Notes: generated by a model from the sequence alone, not told the origin. Shown: positions 30,343 to 55,807, counted from the first letter of the stretch. The stretch is DNA of 64,000 bases from Megaleporinus macrocephalus (GCA_021613375.1 CM038704.1:8855059-8919058), one strand, 5' to 3'. Numbers and translations: made by a program.

Positions 30343-30348
30343 AATAAA
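30343..30348 (+). terminator. nelfcd polyadenylation signal (AATAAA)
   Basis: A canonical AATAAA lies 257 nt after the nelfcd stop, followed by a GT-rich stretch (GTGTTGGAGGTGTTGG). Confidence 0.8.
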
Positions 30349-30440
30349 ACAGTGTTGGAGGTGTTGGACCTGGACTTTTTATTCAAAAGCCATTCATGAC
30401 GTGCACATCATGGATAAAATACAGATTTAAAAACACCAAA

Positions 30441-30450
30441 TTTATTTATT
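30441..30450 (-). terminator. ctsz polyadenylation signal (AATAAA on minus)
   Basis: TTTATTTATT on the plus strand gives overlapping AATAAA on the minus strand, about 440 nt beyond the ctsz stop and about 95 bp from the nelfcd signal. Confidence 0.6.
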
Positions 30451-30891
30451 TATTTAAGACAACACAGAACAAGAACAGCCCTGACAGAGTGAACAGGTGG
30501 TGCAGCGTTTCACTGCAATTCTATTTCAGTTCAGCTCGTACAAGTTTACACTCGGATCCCTTTTCATTCTGGTCAGAAATGACCTGCAACCACCTGCAGC
30601 GGTTTCAGAGAGGAGCTGAGAATCTGTCTTGTTAATGAGAGGCACATTGGAATCAAACAGTATTCCTGTTCATGTAAAAAAGGCAAATTAATTTTTAAAG
30701 CAAACATTAATTCTACACTGACTGTGATTCTGATTCTCCAGAGGATTTTTTTTGTGGTTCTGATTCAAAAGGAACAGAGTGCAGACCTATGAAAAACAGA
30801 ACGTGTGAAGCATTCTTTGGTTTCAGCAGCACTCGTTACTGTGACTTTCCCTGAATGAGCTCATCGTTCAGCAGAATATCTGATTCAGGCT

Positions 30892-31289
30892 TTACTTGTA
30901 GCTCGCCGGTACGATCGGATCCCCGTACATGCAGTCCTCCTCCAGAGCCAGGTTATACTGACTCCCGCTGCCGCCTTTATACGCACTGGTGACGATCCTC
31001 AGCCAGCCTCGCTCACCCTGAGCAAACAAACAAATACTTATAAAGAGAGAAAAAAAGCTAATCAACACAGACAGTAATATTAAGATATCTTAATGAAAAG
31101 ATTCTATACATTTAATGCAGATCCAGCTTAGACAAACTTTATCACATTAAAAACATTGTGTGCTCTGTGTTATTTGTAAAAGCTGCAGATGATGTTGCTG
31201 TTTGACTGAGGTTTACAAGATAAAACCATCATTTAAACTTAAACCCATTAGTGACTATTGCTATGGCTACAGGATGCAAAGTGACATGA

Positions 31290-31336
<47 letters not shown>

Positions 31337-31575
31337 ACACCTACTTACTTTCCCATTGTATGAATTGTTCTAGACATTAGTAGATGCATCAGACCAGACT
31401 TTTAAGTTCATCAAATCCAACACACTGGATCAATTTTCAAACTCTAAATAGGTTGTAGGGCAAATCTAAATCTATTCATATTCAGCAACTCTTATCAGAA
31501 AAAAAATTTAATTTCAGACTATGCGTCCTTGTCCTAAAACAGCATGTAATTTTTAAATAGTTTATTATTAATTAA

Positions 31576-31623
<48 letters not shown>

Positions 31624-34600
31624 GTGAAAAGGTGTACAAATTAACATTCCGGTTCCACATACCCATGGTTCTCCCCAGGAGTTCCGTACAATCCAGTACT
31701 CCACTCCATTCTCATCGACACCCCAGCCGGCGACAGACACAATGTGGTTGATGTAGGGACTCTCCACATATTCAGAGTATACACCTCCAGTGTACGCATC
31801 CAGCTTGTCAGTCGCCATGATGCCACAACTACAACCAAACAATAAACCATGCTCAGTAACTGTATATTATTGACTTATTGATTATTGATTATTGAAAGAA
31901 TTAAAAATAGCTCTGCTGAAGGGAGTGAGCGAATTGTACCATCTGATGCATTTCTGCTGGATGTTCTCATAACTGATAATATCCTTTCAGTTTGCATATG
32001 CACATTTGTGAACATCCAAAAGACTGAGCAACCTAATACCTGTTAAAATCATTTTAGCCCAGACAATAAATGACTAAGCAATGAGAACACAACATAAACA
32101 GATATATATATATATATATATATAAGTATTACCTGATGGGTCCCCCAGCGTAGATCTCAGCCTTCATCTTCTCCAGACCACTGACGGGGCCGTAATCTCC
32201 CACCTTCCACAGAGTGTAGTTCTTCACAATGTTACACTGACCAAACGTAGTGCAGGTTCCACACTGATTAAACGGTTTGCACTCTGTTTATAAAAAAAAA
32301 AGAAAAAGAAAATCAGACAAAGAAAGATGACCCAGGTGTTCAGCGTTGACCAATAGAATGTGACACTCTAAAGAAGCCCATCACACCTGGTCCAATGGCA
32401 AGTGTGGACATAAAGCCCCCAGCATTGAGCTGTGAAGGGGCCAAACTGCATACTCTGGAGCGCCATCTAGTGTGTTTGGGTTGACTTGTATGATCAGACC
32501 ACACCTCCCCTAAAGAGTAGGGGCTGTTACTGCAGAACAAATTCCCCTATTAATACTCTTTATTTCAGATTGTTAGATGACCACAAGCAAATGTCCCTTA
32601 AGTTCAAATGTGTTCTAAAAGTCATTGTGCAGGAACTGTTTCACACTGTGGGGATTTCTAAACCTGATAAAGTCCCCTGCTGGCTCAGTGTGTAGACTTC
32701 TTTTCTGGAAACCTGTTTTTCCTGAAAAGATCATGTCCCCCCCCCCCCCCTTAGATTGTTTATATTCCAGCCCAGTGAGAGAACCCTCTAGATAGCCCAT
32801 AAAGTACTGAAAGACAGCACCGTGTTCTCTACTGAGAGCTATAAAGTTTCTCTGACCAATAACTAGGGCAATTCAAGGAAAATTCAAGGAATTTTCAAAG
32901 TTGGGAAATTTACAATGGGAGTTAACTGGAATACATGGGAATAAAATAGGAATAAGCTAAAGGTGAGAAACTTACATATAGTTGGTAAAAATATACTTCA
33001 GCATAATCCTGGCTAAGATAATTAGAGATGATACCAAAACAGTTAGCAAATAGCAAAAGCTGCTCCTTAATCCCAGACCCAGGAGTTGCATTCTTTTGAT
33101 TGAATTTTTGATTTAATAAAAGAATTAAGCATTTATAAAGTTTTGTTTGCAACTAACCATGTGTCAGTTATTATCTGTACTGTTTATGCATTCATTAATG
33201 AGTACATTGATGGTGTAAAATATAGGTCCTTAAAATTATCCAATATTTCCTATTAATTCCTATTCATTCCAATAAATTTTGAAAAGTTCCCAAAATTTCC
33301 ATGGAAAGTTTACATTTTGGAATATTTCAAGTTCCTGAGTCAAAGTACCCAATGAAAGTACCCAAAACTAACTAGTTTGACTAAAATGCAGTACCTGTAT
33401 ATCTATTTTAATGTTCATGGTGAGTGTTGAATCATATTTTTGTTATATGAAACTCAACACATGATATTTATAAATATCAGCACAACTAGCTCCATATTTG
33501 TGAACATTTAGTGGTTTCCTTGGTTACAAAGCATTGGTCTGCAGTTGCAAGTACACCATAAACATCAGTATGATTTGTCCAGGTGGGTTACAAGTCGGGG
33601 GATCTTACGCTGGTCTTTGGCTTGGTAGTTGTTGCAGGTTTCATCAGGGATGCCATTGGTGTTGGCGTATTCCCAGACGCCAGAGTGATCTCCTCCATGG
33701 CAGGAACCGGCATTTCCACAATCAATAACATTCTGGACTGAGAGATATGCAGACGGCCATGCCCCCTTCCGCTTGATGTTAATACGATCTGAAATAGAAA
33801 ATTGACAGGTGAACATAACACTCGAGTTTACCGCACACACTGAGCAACGTATGGCAACTTGCTCTGCGGTCTCTGCGGTCTCAGTTTGTAAGAACTAACA
33901 AAGCCAGTACTCCAGGAAGTTGTTTAAGGATTTTTTTTTTTTACAGAACATGCACAGTCATGTAGTGAATGATAACACTTCTGCCAGGTCAGGTGAGAGT
34001 CAGGTGCTGAATGAGTAACAGATCAGCTTCCTCATAGAAACACAGTGAGATTCATTTAAACACCAAATTTTTTAAAATCAGTGCATCCATAACAGGTTCA
34101 CCATGAAAACCATGATTGTTTAAGTTCAATATACTGCTCATGTTTCCACACCTGCCATCGCACTCGTGCTGCCGTGAGCCCAACATGACCCGCAGTACTG
34201 AGGGATGTGCTGATTGCGTGTAGTGCTGACAAAGTTGGTGCCGTTGATGTTCCTCCAGTCCCAGGCTTTGGGGAGTTCTGCGGTATTCAGATATTCATGA
34301 GGACGTGGGACCGTCCTGAGAAGAAAAATAAAGAAAAGAAAACAAAGACACACCACACATACAACATAGTTCAGTGAGATCCAATCCGAAGAGTCAAGGG
34401 CATACATGGCTTCAAAGCAAATACAAGCACAAACAAACTAAATAACTGGTTTGAATTACAATATTTAAAAAAAAAAAAAAGTGTCCTCACAACCTGGCAG
34501 TGAACCAACAGGCCTCACTTAATCTCCAGCATTCAAAAGACAGACGTTCACACGGCAAACGCACAGCATGTGTCCGTAGTGCACACTCTCAAACACAGAC

Positions 34601-36903
34601 ATGCACAGGCTGTTGTTCACGCCGCAGAACATATTAAAAACTACAGTAGTCAAGAAATCCCGGCCGAACCAAGGCGACACCACCATGCGGGTTTTTTTTT
34701 TTTTTGAAAACTTCAATCTACGAAGATTCTGGTGGACATTTGCTACCTTTTCACCACCCTCAGGTGCTTTTCTCTTAATGATTTCAAACGCCGAATTGCC
34801 ATGACATGAGACGCCTCCAAAACACTGGGCCACAACGGAGCCAAACATGAAAAACGAGAAGTGATTTAAGTGAATCCAGTTTAAGAACACAGGATAAAGT
34901 TTCAAATGCTATATGTACATATATATTTAAAAAAATAGTAAATAAATAAATAAAACCACACCCCACAAACAGCTGATACGGAAAGATATGCAAAAACAAA
35001 ACCTGAGAAACACTCAAATTAAGATGAAACTTAAAATAGAAGCAAGAAGGAAAACAGAAAGTCTTTGTTTGCAGCAGATGAGCAAGATGGAAACTGGATG
35101 AGGAAAGCAGAGACACGCAGCCTCATCATCTTATCCATTAAGACGTAGCAAACAGATGCAGTTCTGCTTCACTATTATGGTTCGCCCAGAACAAATGGTC
35201 CTCAGTTTTAAAAGAAGAGCGACTGCTTTGGGACACAGGTGTTTTGTTTTCCTTCTTTCTTCCTGCATAAAAAGGTCCATTTCTCTTTTCCACACGTTTT
35301 AAACAGGTGGAAGACAGAAAGCTTCCTCTTTAGAGACTTTGCATCTGGTCTACAATTTACTGTCAATGCACGCAGCCCATATATAAGCTAGACACTTAAA
35401 ACAGATGCTCTTTCAAAAGTTTCTTAAAGAAAGAAATGATGTGTTCTATATAGAACCATCAACATTCAAAATAACACGTCTGCATTGTGAACTGCAGTCC
35501 AGGCTGAAGGAGAGGGTTTTATTTGCTGTGGAGCGTTCCATATAGAACATATCGTCACTGTCCACTGCCTCCAAAATGATAACTTTACAGTAGAGGCCAA
35601 AAACATTCTCTACTTTCAATGCAAGCTAATAAAAAGATATGTTTTAGAGGAAAGAACAGTTCTGGAGTTCAAATTATGTAGAATGTACATATGCACAATA
35701 TTTTTATTGGACAGTAACGATATTTAAATGTTTTTACACACTGGATACTGTAACAATAGAAGAACCCTTTCTGGTGTTGTAAGGAGTTCACCAAAAAGAC
35801 TCTATATAGAACCATCTACAGCACCTTCTCCATTAATGTGAAGAACCCTTTAATAGTCAGGTGTTCACTGAGTGTTTCAGAGTTCTATAGAGAATCAGAG
35901 TCAGTGTTAAGGATGTGTAGATTACATACACTTTCCTGACTATAACTGGAACTACACTATATAAGACTACATTTTAAAAAAGTAAACAACAACAACAAAA
36001 GTTCAAGAGTTTTATTCAAGAAAAAAAACCTCTTGAACTTAAATTGTTGTTTACTTTTTTTAATGTAGTGTAGCTGCTATTGTGAATACTACTATTACTA
36101 CTACTACTACTACTAATACTAATAGTAATACTAATACTAATAATAATGATAATAATATTCAGCAGCAACAATCCTGTATTTACAGTGTAAAACTGCTTTT
36201 AGGCTATAATGAGTCTATTAAAACAAACACAAGGGCTTCTTTACCACCAACGTCTGTTCCCACCTCTCCGTTCCACCTTAAATGGTGCAGCTGTTACCGC
36301 CAGGCACTTCAGGTGGAACGAAACATTGGTACTATTTTCTATTACTAAGTCTTTTTAATGTATATTTTTAACTTACAGGTTTGTATGTTAACACTGAACG
36401 TCCAGGTAAGCTTAGAACTAACTATAGAACTATAACTGTGAAAGATCTGGAGACCCTCTCTGAAAAAAATGACTAAACTAAAAACTAACTCAGAGTTGTT
36501 TACGTAACTACACCAAGCCACTCAGTTACGCAGTTTGCGTAACGTGCCAGCATGACCTGGTAAACTGAACAAAACGACAAAGGAGTTAGGTCGAGATTAA
36601 ATCTGGTTTAAACACAATAACTGTCTAAACCGACAGAATTAACTAGTGTTTAACTTAAACAACAAATAAGCAGTTCTCCACCGTTTATCTAAAACAGGTG
36701 GGTAGCGTTAGTTTCCTGTTTTAGATACTCTCCTGCTCTTTCTCTATGTTCACTAAAACACACAATAAATAATAAAAGTCATACTTTACTCCCAGTTGAC
36801 TTCTCCGCAGCAGAGGTCTGTAACACGGCTCCGCCTCGTTATAAAAGCGTCCAGCGAAAACGCCGGACAGTGTAAACACAAACAGAAGCAGAACCGGAGC
36901 CAT
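30892..36903 (-). CDS. ctsz: Cathepsin Z (cathepsin X/P), lysosomal cysteine carboxypeptidase
   Basis: A papain-family (C1A) lysosomal enzyme that removes single residues from peptide C-termini. Six exons in transcription order: 36903-36785, 34315-34152, 33788-33609, 32283-32133, 31828-31663, 31017-30892, totalling 906 nt and 301 aa (human 303). Residues 1-18 form a signal peptide ([18 protein letters not shown]). A short propeptide with CYRPL follows, as is typical of this cathepsin. The HIP mini-loop before the active site is present in [15 protein letters not shown], with catalytic Cys84. Catalytic His233 lies in [12 protein letters not shown] and Asn254 in VRNSWGEPW. All catalytic residues are intact, so an active enzyme is expected. 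Exon 1 must use the donor GTATGA at 36784 to keep the frame into exon 2. The gene ends tail-to-tail with nelfcd and is transcribed from a TATA-box promoter. Confidence 0.96.
31291..31334. repeat. (CA)n microsatellite
   Basis: About 22 CA units in the last ctsz intron. Confidence 0.95.
31578..31622. repeat. (ATT)n microsatellite
   Basis: About 15 ATT units just after the ctsz exon ending at 31663. Confidence 0.95.
32870..33330. repeat. Diverged inverted-repeat element in ctsz intron 3
   Basis: The left side (TTCAAAGTTGGGAAATTTAC, GGAATAAAATAGGAAT) is loosely mirrored on the right (CCTATTCATTCC, GAAAAGTTCCCAAAATTTCC). The family is unknown and the boundaries are approximate. Confidence 0.4.
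35548..35731. mobile_element. Member of the 203-bp MITE family
   Basis: The ends ATCGTCACTGTCC and GGACAGTAACGATAT are inverted copies; the interior has the shared GAGGCCAAAAACATTCTCTA core. Located in ctsz intron 1. Confidence 0.65.
35950..36073. repeat. Imperfect hairpin
   Basis: AAAGTAAACAACAACAACAA...GTTCAAGAG on the left is mirrored by CTCTTGAACTTAAATTGTTG...TTTACTTT on the right. The outer arms ACTACACTA / TAGTGTAGC also pair. The right arm is followed by an (ACT)n run. Confidence 0.75.
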
Positions 36904-36946
36904 GCTGAACCCCGAGCGGTCATATGATTCTCGGGCGCGCTGATAA

Positions 36947-36956
36947 GCTTTATATA
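36947..36956 (-). promoter_or_regulatory. ctsz TATA box
   Basis: The minus strand reads TATATAAAG about 45-50 bp before the ctsz ATG in a GC-rich setting (CCGCGG just upstream). This fits a TATA promoter with a very short 5' UTR of roughly 20 nt. Confidence 0.55.
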
Positions 36957-37369
36957 CCGCGGGGGGCGTGGCTTAGAGCGAAACTAAGGTGCTTATTGGC
37001 CAACTTCACTAACATCGTCCGATATTCATTTACATAAAGATCTCAGTTCCCCAAGATATACATACATACATGTACATATACGTTAGTGGTTCTCATGTTC
37101 TTGTCCGACCTTATACTGAGCATGCGCGGATCAATAGTATAGTTTAGTAAATTTGTATTTTAAATGTTTTTTAATGTTAATTCAACAGATTTAGCTCGAA
37201 ATTAATATATATATATATATATATTTATTTTTTTTTTTTTACTCAGTAAGGGTCCAGCAGTGACAGGGTTTATTCTTGTTTTGCTTCTGTTCACACCACT
37301 TATTTCATTTGCTGTCAAATATTGATTCTTACTGAGAGTGGGATCGCAAAAGAGCATTTTCATCCAAAG

Positions 37370-37540
37370 AAAAGCAAGTAGCTCAAAAACAGCAAGTTTT
37401 TACTTTCAGTGTAAGTCAATGGAACCAAAACTTTTTCCAAGCTATTTTGAAGCATTTCTATTGGTCCATTCATCAAGGAATTACCACACAATGTAAACAG
37501 CAGCTAACGTAGAAAAATAAAAATCTACAAAAATGAGACG
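37370..37540. mobile_element. Partial member of the 203-bp MITE family
   Basis: GTAAGTCAATGGAACCAAAA, then AAGCATTTCTATTGGTCCAT, matches other copies; the terminal repeats are missing. It lies between ctsz and npepl1. Confidence 0.55.
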
Positions 37541-37981
37541 CAGGTTTTGCTTTAAAAAGCCACAATTTACTCTTCCATTCACTACTTCAACGAGTTAAGC
37601 AGGAGCAGCTAAGTGGCATTACATGTCATGACAGGCCAGAACTAGCTGGCTAACGTGCTGATAACGTCAGTAGATATCTTTGTAACACAATACAATGGTT
37701 TTTAATATTTCTTAATATGAGAAATATTAAAGTCAAGATCCTGGGGTCCCTAATCAGTAGCAGTATTTATACTCTGAATCTTTTTTTAATCTCCAAAACA
37801 CAGATTTAAAAGGAAAAGCAGCCAGTATAAACAGGACCTTGCCTTATTAATTGAACAGGGCTTTTTTTACCTAAAGAAAACAGTAGAACAGAAAACCTGC
37901 TGATCACAACACTCTACATCAATGACATAACTGGAAAATATAAAGTTACCTCAGCTCAGCTGGTATAGCTGTTTCTGAAAC

Positions 37982-37987
37982 TTTATT
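37982..37987 (-). terminator. Candidate npepl1 polyadenylation signal
   Basis: TTTATT on plus (AATAAA on minus) lies about 950 nt beyond the npepl1 stop, the first canonical hexamer I noticed on that strand. Confidence 0.4.
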
Positions 37988-38940
37988 CAAAGCTTTTTTT
38001 TTTTAATTGGGTGTCTATATAAATAAGGAGAGATCATAAAGAACTGGAAATATGGACAGAGCAGTGACGGATTTTGCAAAAGGAGCAAATCTTAAACAGG
38101 AATCAACGTCAGAACCTGCATTCTGATTGGTCGTCGGCAGCACACGTTGCGTTGCCCACAGTCGCATCACTGACTCATTGAAAAAGACTGACTTCCAGTT
38201 AGTGTGTTGCTTTCGTCGTTTCCATGCACACAGTAATCCAGAGGTCCACATATTATTCAGCGAACTGTACTTGTTCTTTAAATCCAGGTCTGGTTTCAGC
38301 AGGATTTGTAATAAACATTAAAGACGAATCCGGAAAGATGAATAATCATTTTAGTAATAAAAACTGCAGACAAGCATATTCTTTAACTCTTTACTTTGAA
38401 AGATCCAGCTTCACCGTCATCAGTGTTCCGGGTCTACCACACGTACAATCTTGGCATCAAAAAGTTGATTTAACTACCCACAGAAAGAGTACATACAATA
38501 TAAACTGACAGTCACTGCATTGCTAATACCATCCAGAATAAAATTTGAGAGAAATGAGACCACCAGAGAAAATGAGCTAGTGAGCTGTTCATTTTCAGTC
38601 TGGTATCTTTTGTTGCGACGTACATTTTTCTTACACTGTATTTTGTTTGTGATCGTCAACGAAGGAAAGCGTGGACCCACTTTCCATCAACACAGCTCAT
38701 TACATTCAAATTAACTTTAACAGCTCAATCTTACAAAAACAATTACTTTAGTTTACAAATCAGTATGACACGTTTCTGAGGGAGGAGCTTTACGTTAACT
38801 GCTCTGAAGAAGAGGAGATCAGTGGAGAGAAGATATAAGGGCGGGTGTAAATGGGACAGTACAGTGAAAGTGTTCTAAATGCTAACTGATTTTTGTACTG
38901 GGTCGGAATACGGGTGCTGTGGAGCAATCTGAGATGATCA

Positions 38941-51300
<12,360 letters not shown>

Positions 51301-51362
51301 GTTGCACTGTTGCGCTAACGGCTCCGGTTCCGCTTCAACCGAGTTCTACAGCCGCATTTACA

Positions 51363-51393
51363 TCTCGCGAGAACACGCGCAAGCCTCGCGAGA
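51363..51393 (-). promoter_or_regulatory. Two TCTCGCGAGA-type promoter elements of npepl1
   Basis: A perfect palindrome TCTCGCGAGA lies at 51363-51372, 63 bp before the npepl1 ATG. A second, CTCGCGAGA, lies at 51385-51393. This palindrome is a known core promoter element of TATA-less housekeeping genes in vertebrates. No TATA box is seen. Confidence 0.6.
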
Positions 51394-51587
51394 GACTTCA
51401 GCTCCACCTCTGAAACCTGTTAATCTGAAGTGAGCCAAAAGTAGCTCCACCGATTCTTGGTGGAGGGATACACGCAGGGCGAGGTGAGGCAAAATAGTCC
51501 CCAATATTAAACATATTATTTTCAGATTTGTCTCTATTTTATTATCATCAACATAACATAAAAAACGCAAAAAACTGGTCTGATTTT

Positions 51588-52993
51588 AACTGCACCTTAC
51601 ACTCACTGTACTGCTGTTTACAGACAATACTGTTTACACTCACTGTACTGCTGTTTACATACAATACTGTTTACACTCACTGTACTGCTGTTTACAGACA
51701 ATACTGTTTACACTCACTGTACTGCTGTTTACGTACAATACTGTTTACATTCACTGTACTGCTGTTTACATACAATACTGTTTACATACACTGTACTGCT
51801 GTTTACATACAATACTGTTTACATTCACTGTACTGCTGTTTACATACAATACTGTTTACACTCAATGTACTGCTGTTTACATACAATACTGTTTACTCTC
51901 ACTGTACTGCTGTTTACATACAATACTGTTTACACTCAATGTACTGCTGTTTACATACAATACTGTTTACACTCAATGTACTGCTGTTTACATACAATAC
52001 TGTTTACTCTCACTGTACTGCTGTTTACATACAATACTGTTTACTCTCACTGTACTGCTGTTTACATACAATACTGTTTACTCTCACTGTACTGCTGTTT
52101 ACATACAATACTGTTTACTCTCACTGTACTGCTGTTTACATACAATACTGTTTACATTCACTGTACTGCTGTTTACATACAATACTGTTTACACTCACTG
52201 TACTGCTGTTTACATACAATACTGTTTACACTCACTGTACTGCTGTTTACATACAATACTGTTTACTCTCACTGTACTGCTGTTTACATACAATACTGTT
52301 TACACTCAATGTACTGCTGTTTACATACAATACTGTTTACACTCAATGTACTGCTGTTTACATACAATACTGTTTACACTCAATGTACTGCTGTTTACAT
52401 ACAATACTGTTTACTCTCACTGTACTGCTGTTTACATACAATACTGTTTACACTCAATGTACTGCTGTTTACATACAATACTGTTTACTCTCACTGTACT
52501 GCTGTTTACATACAATACTGTTTACACTCAATGTACTGCTGTTTACATACAATACTGTTTACTCTCACTGTACTGCTGTTTACATACAATACTGTTTACA
52601 TTCACTGTACTGCTGTTTACATACAATACTGTTTACACTCAATGTACTGCTGTTTACATACAATACTGTTTACATTCACTGTACTGCTGTTTACATACAA
52701 TACTGTTTACTCTCACTGTACTGCTGTTTACATACAATACTGTTTACATTCACTGTACTGCTGTTTACATACAATACTGTTTACACTCACTGTACTGCTG
52801 TTTACAAACAATACTGTTTACATTCACTGTACTGCTGTTTACATACAATACTGTTTACACTCACTGTACTGCTGTTTATACTCACTGTACTGCTGTTTAC
52901 ATACAATACTGTTTACACTCACTGTACTGCTGTTTACATACTATACTGTTTACACTCACTGTACTGCTGTTTACATACAATACTGTTTACATT
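51588..52993. repeat. 37-bp minisatellite, about 38 copies
   Basis: The unit is TGTTTACACTCACTGTACTG then CTGTTTACATACAATAC, itself two diverged half-units beginning TGTTTACA. It starts about 290 bp upstream of the npepl1 start codon. Open frames spanning it (51528-53111 and others) are repeat artefacts read in three frames. Confidence 0.97.
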
Positions 52994-52999
52994 CACTAC

Positions 53000-53311
53000 T
53001 CGCACAAAACATTATTGTTTACATTTGTTACTGGCACTTTATGGCTGCTGCTCTTTATACTTGCACATAAAAGCACACGTAACTTTCATTTTGTATTTTT
53101 TAACTATATAAAAATACTTTTATTTACTTCAACTTATATTATTATACTTTGTATATTTTGTATATATTTTTATTATTATTTTGTTTTGTTTTGTTATCTT
53201 TATCTATTGGTGAATGGAGGAACAGCAAAGTAAGAATTTCATTGTACAGTGTACTGTCTGTTCTGCTGTGCATATGACAATAAAACTCTTGAATCTTGAA
53301 TCAAAAGACAC
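53000..53311 (+). repeat. AT-tailed dispersed repeat, forward copy
   Basis: It ends with AAGTAAGAATTTCATTGTAC and GACAATAAAACTCTTGAATC, the usual 3' end of a common fish retroelement. The reverse copy is at 12995-13200. The minisatellite abuts its left side. Confidence 0.6.
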
Positions 53312-53365
53312 GTGTTGGTTTACTGGTGGCTTTCGATAGTAAATAAAACTGATATATTTGTTGTG

Positions 53366-54200
53366 TAGACTTTGGGACGTCTGGTTCCATTCACCACCAC
53401 TGTAAAGAAAAGTCTCCACAATTAAACACTACACACCAAACCATAATATCTGTTTACATCTCAACCATGTAATTGCACAGAAATTGTGTGGTAGCCCCTC
53501 ATGTAAATTTTAAGCAATAAATTGTGATGTGAGGGAACATCTAAAGACAAACTCTTTAGACGTCTGGTTTCTATCAACACTTAAGAAAAGAGCCTTTTAT
53601 ATGAAACAACTCTTCATGCTTTTGTTTACATATTAATTATTAAATTATGAATATATATTGACTAGACACAGGGACCCCTGGTTTCTATCACCACTACTGT
53701 AAAGAAAAGTTTCCATAATGAAACACCTCACACCAAACCACACTAAATGACTCAACCATTGAATTATATAGAAATTCTGCAATATCATCTATACAAATAT
53801 ATGTTAAGTAATATTAAGTAATTCATTGTGTGGGGGAGCTATTAGAGACCTTAAACTCTTTAGACATCTGGTTTCAATCAACATCTCTGAGATAAAAATA
53901 GCCTTTTATATCTTCATGATTTGGCTTATATATTAATGATTAAATTATGGATATATTTATTGAGTAGACATTGGGATTTCTGGTTCCATTCACCACCACT
54001 GTAAAGAAAGGTCTCCACAATTAAACACTTCACATCAAACCACTCTAAATGACTCTAATTACATCTCGACCACTGAATTATACTGAAATATCCCCCATAT
54101 AAATTGATTTTAAGTAATAAATTGTTGGGAGGGAGCTTTTCGAGACATTAAACTCTTTAGAAACTCATTAGTCTGGTTTCTATCACCACATCTGTAAAGA
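53366..54200. repeat. About 300-bp tandem repeat, 2.8 copies
   Basis: Units start at 53366, 53663 and 53965 (TAGAC ... CTGGTTCCATTCACCACCAC), each also holding a second CTCTTTAGA...TCTGGTTTC block. Single related units occur at 11590-11990, 17760-17900, 19090-19210 and 47870-47990. Confidence 0.8.
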
Positions 54201-55554
54201 ATTCTAACTCACAAAGTATATTAAGAAAAGAGATTTAATTTAATTTAATGATTTAAATGTTAGCTCATGTTTGTGGTCATGTTATAATTATATAATTTCA
54301 AGGATGAAGTTTTTCTTTCTCCATGATCTTAAACAGGTAAAATACATGATGTAGATTAGAGACCACTGCACAAGGTTCAAGCATTATGTTTAATTTTCTT
54401 AAAAACTGTCCAACATCCAGTTCTTGTATAAGATTAAATGTCAGATTAAACAGAGTTTTGTACCGAGAGCAGGTGTCAGTCGCACAGTCATCAAAAACCA
54501 ACAAACATTTAATGATGAACGGACTCGAAACTGTGTACGACAGTGAGAAACAGACATTTTTTACTCCGAAACATGATTTTTAATTACCGGCCTTCTTAAA
54601 ACGGACACAGCTGTTTCTGTAGTGGACTGAAAATGCAATGTCTACACTTCTCAAACCACTCTGAATATGTTCATACAGATTTCACCCTTCAACAGATCAG
54701 AAAATACACTTTAAAGAGAAAATAGTTCAGTTTGGATACCATTAGTAGATAATAACTGTATATAATTTAGCCTTTTCCCCCACAATTATAGACACACCTT
54801 CCATACCATGTTCTCGACTACCACATCGTTTGTACACATTCTTGCATTTAAAATAAATAATCATTAATTCATATTGTACAGGAGACAGTAGTACAGTCAC
54901 ATGACCAGTTCCAACAAGGACCATGAGTGGGGATCAGGAGTCGAAGTTCAGTCCGGAGTGAAAGTTCAGCTTGATAAAGGCAGCAAATCATCAATCAGCT
55001 GAGATAAAAAAAAAAGATGGGGGGTAATAACAGAGACACAGATGGAAACATGAAGCTGGACTATAAAGTGCTACACAGAGCTCAGGAGGATAAAACAAGA
55101 CACTGGAATATTTCCACAGATATAGTGCGTCTCTCTCAGATATTATAATAAAAAAAAAGTTTAACAGAAAACAAAAGAAGGAAAAAATGATAGAAAAAAA
55201 GATGAGTGAAACCCCTTGAGCCTCAACTGATTCCTCTTTTCTCCTCTTAGCAGTGCTCACGTTTGTCTGTCTGTCTGTCTGTCTGCTTGTCAAATACTGG
55301 AGCACACACAGACTTGAAAGTCCAAAAACAACGGCATCCATCAAATGCAGACGGTTATATATACACACACATACACTACCAGTCAAACATCTTACTAGAC
55401 TACCAGCCAAACATTACCGGTCAACAGTTCTGGATGACTACCAGTCAAAAGTGTTGGTACACTCTCAGAGTACTAAACCTTTGGACAGGCAGTGTTCTAA
55501 AACATCTGATTGGTAGTGATCTAAAACTTTTGACCTGTAGTTTGGGTAGTTTGG

Positions 55555-55567
<13 letters not shown>

Positions 55568-55605
<38 letters not shown>
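55568..55605. repeat. (TA)n left of the MITE
   Basis: About 19 TA units that end exactly where the MITE begins. Confidence 0.95.
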
Positions 55606-55608
<3 letters not shown>

Positions 55609-55807
55609 TTGCTGTCCAATAAGAAACATGTCTCTCCATTTTTGTCAATTTTGAGTTTTTTACACCATTTCATGGTCAATGGACCAATAGAAGTGCTCCA
55701 AAATGGCTTGGAGAAACATCTGGTTTCATTGACTTACATTGAAAGTAAAGTCTCTCCTGTAAAGTTGAAATTTTTTGGGAAAAGACATTTTTCATAGGAC
55801 AGCAACG

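Noticed and set aside
32486..33152. Small open frames in ctsz intron 3
   Set aside because: They lie in AT-rich inverted-repeat DNA and lack coding features.
51528..53233. 295-527 codon plus-strand open frames with YCCLHTILFT repeats
   Set aside because: 37-bp minisatellite without stops in any plus frame; repeat period, not selection, keeps them open.
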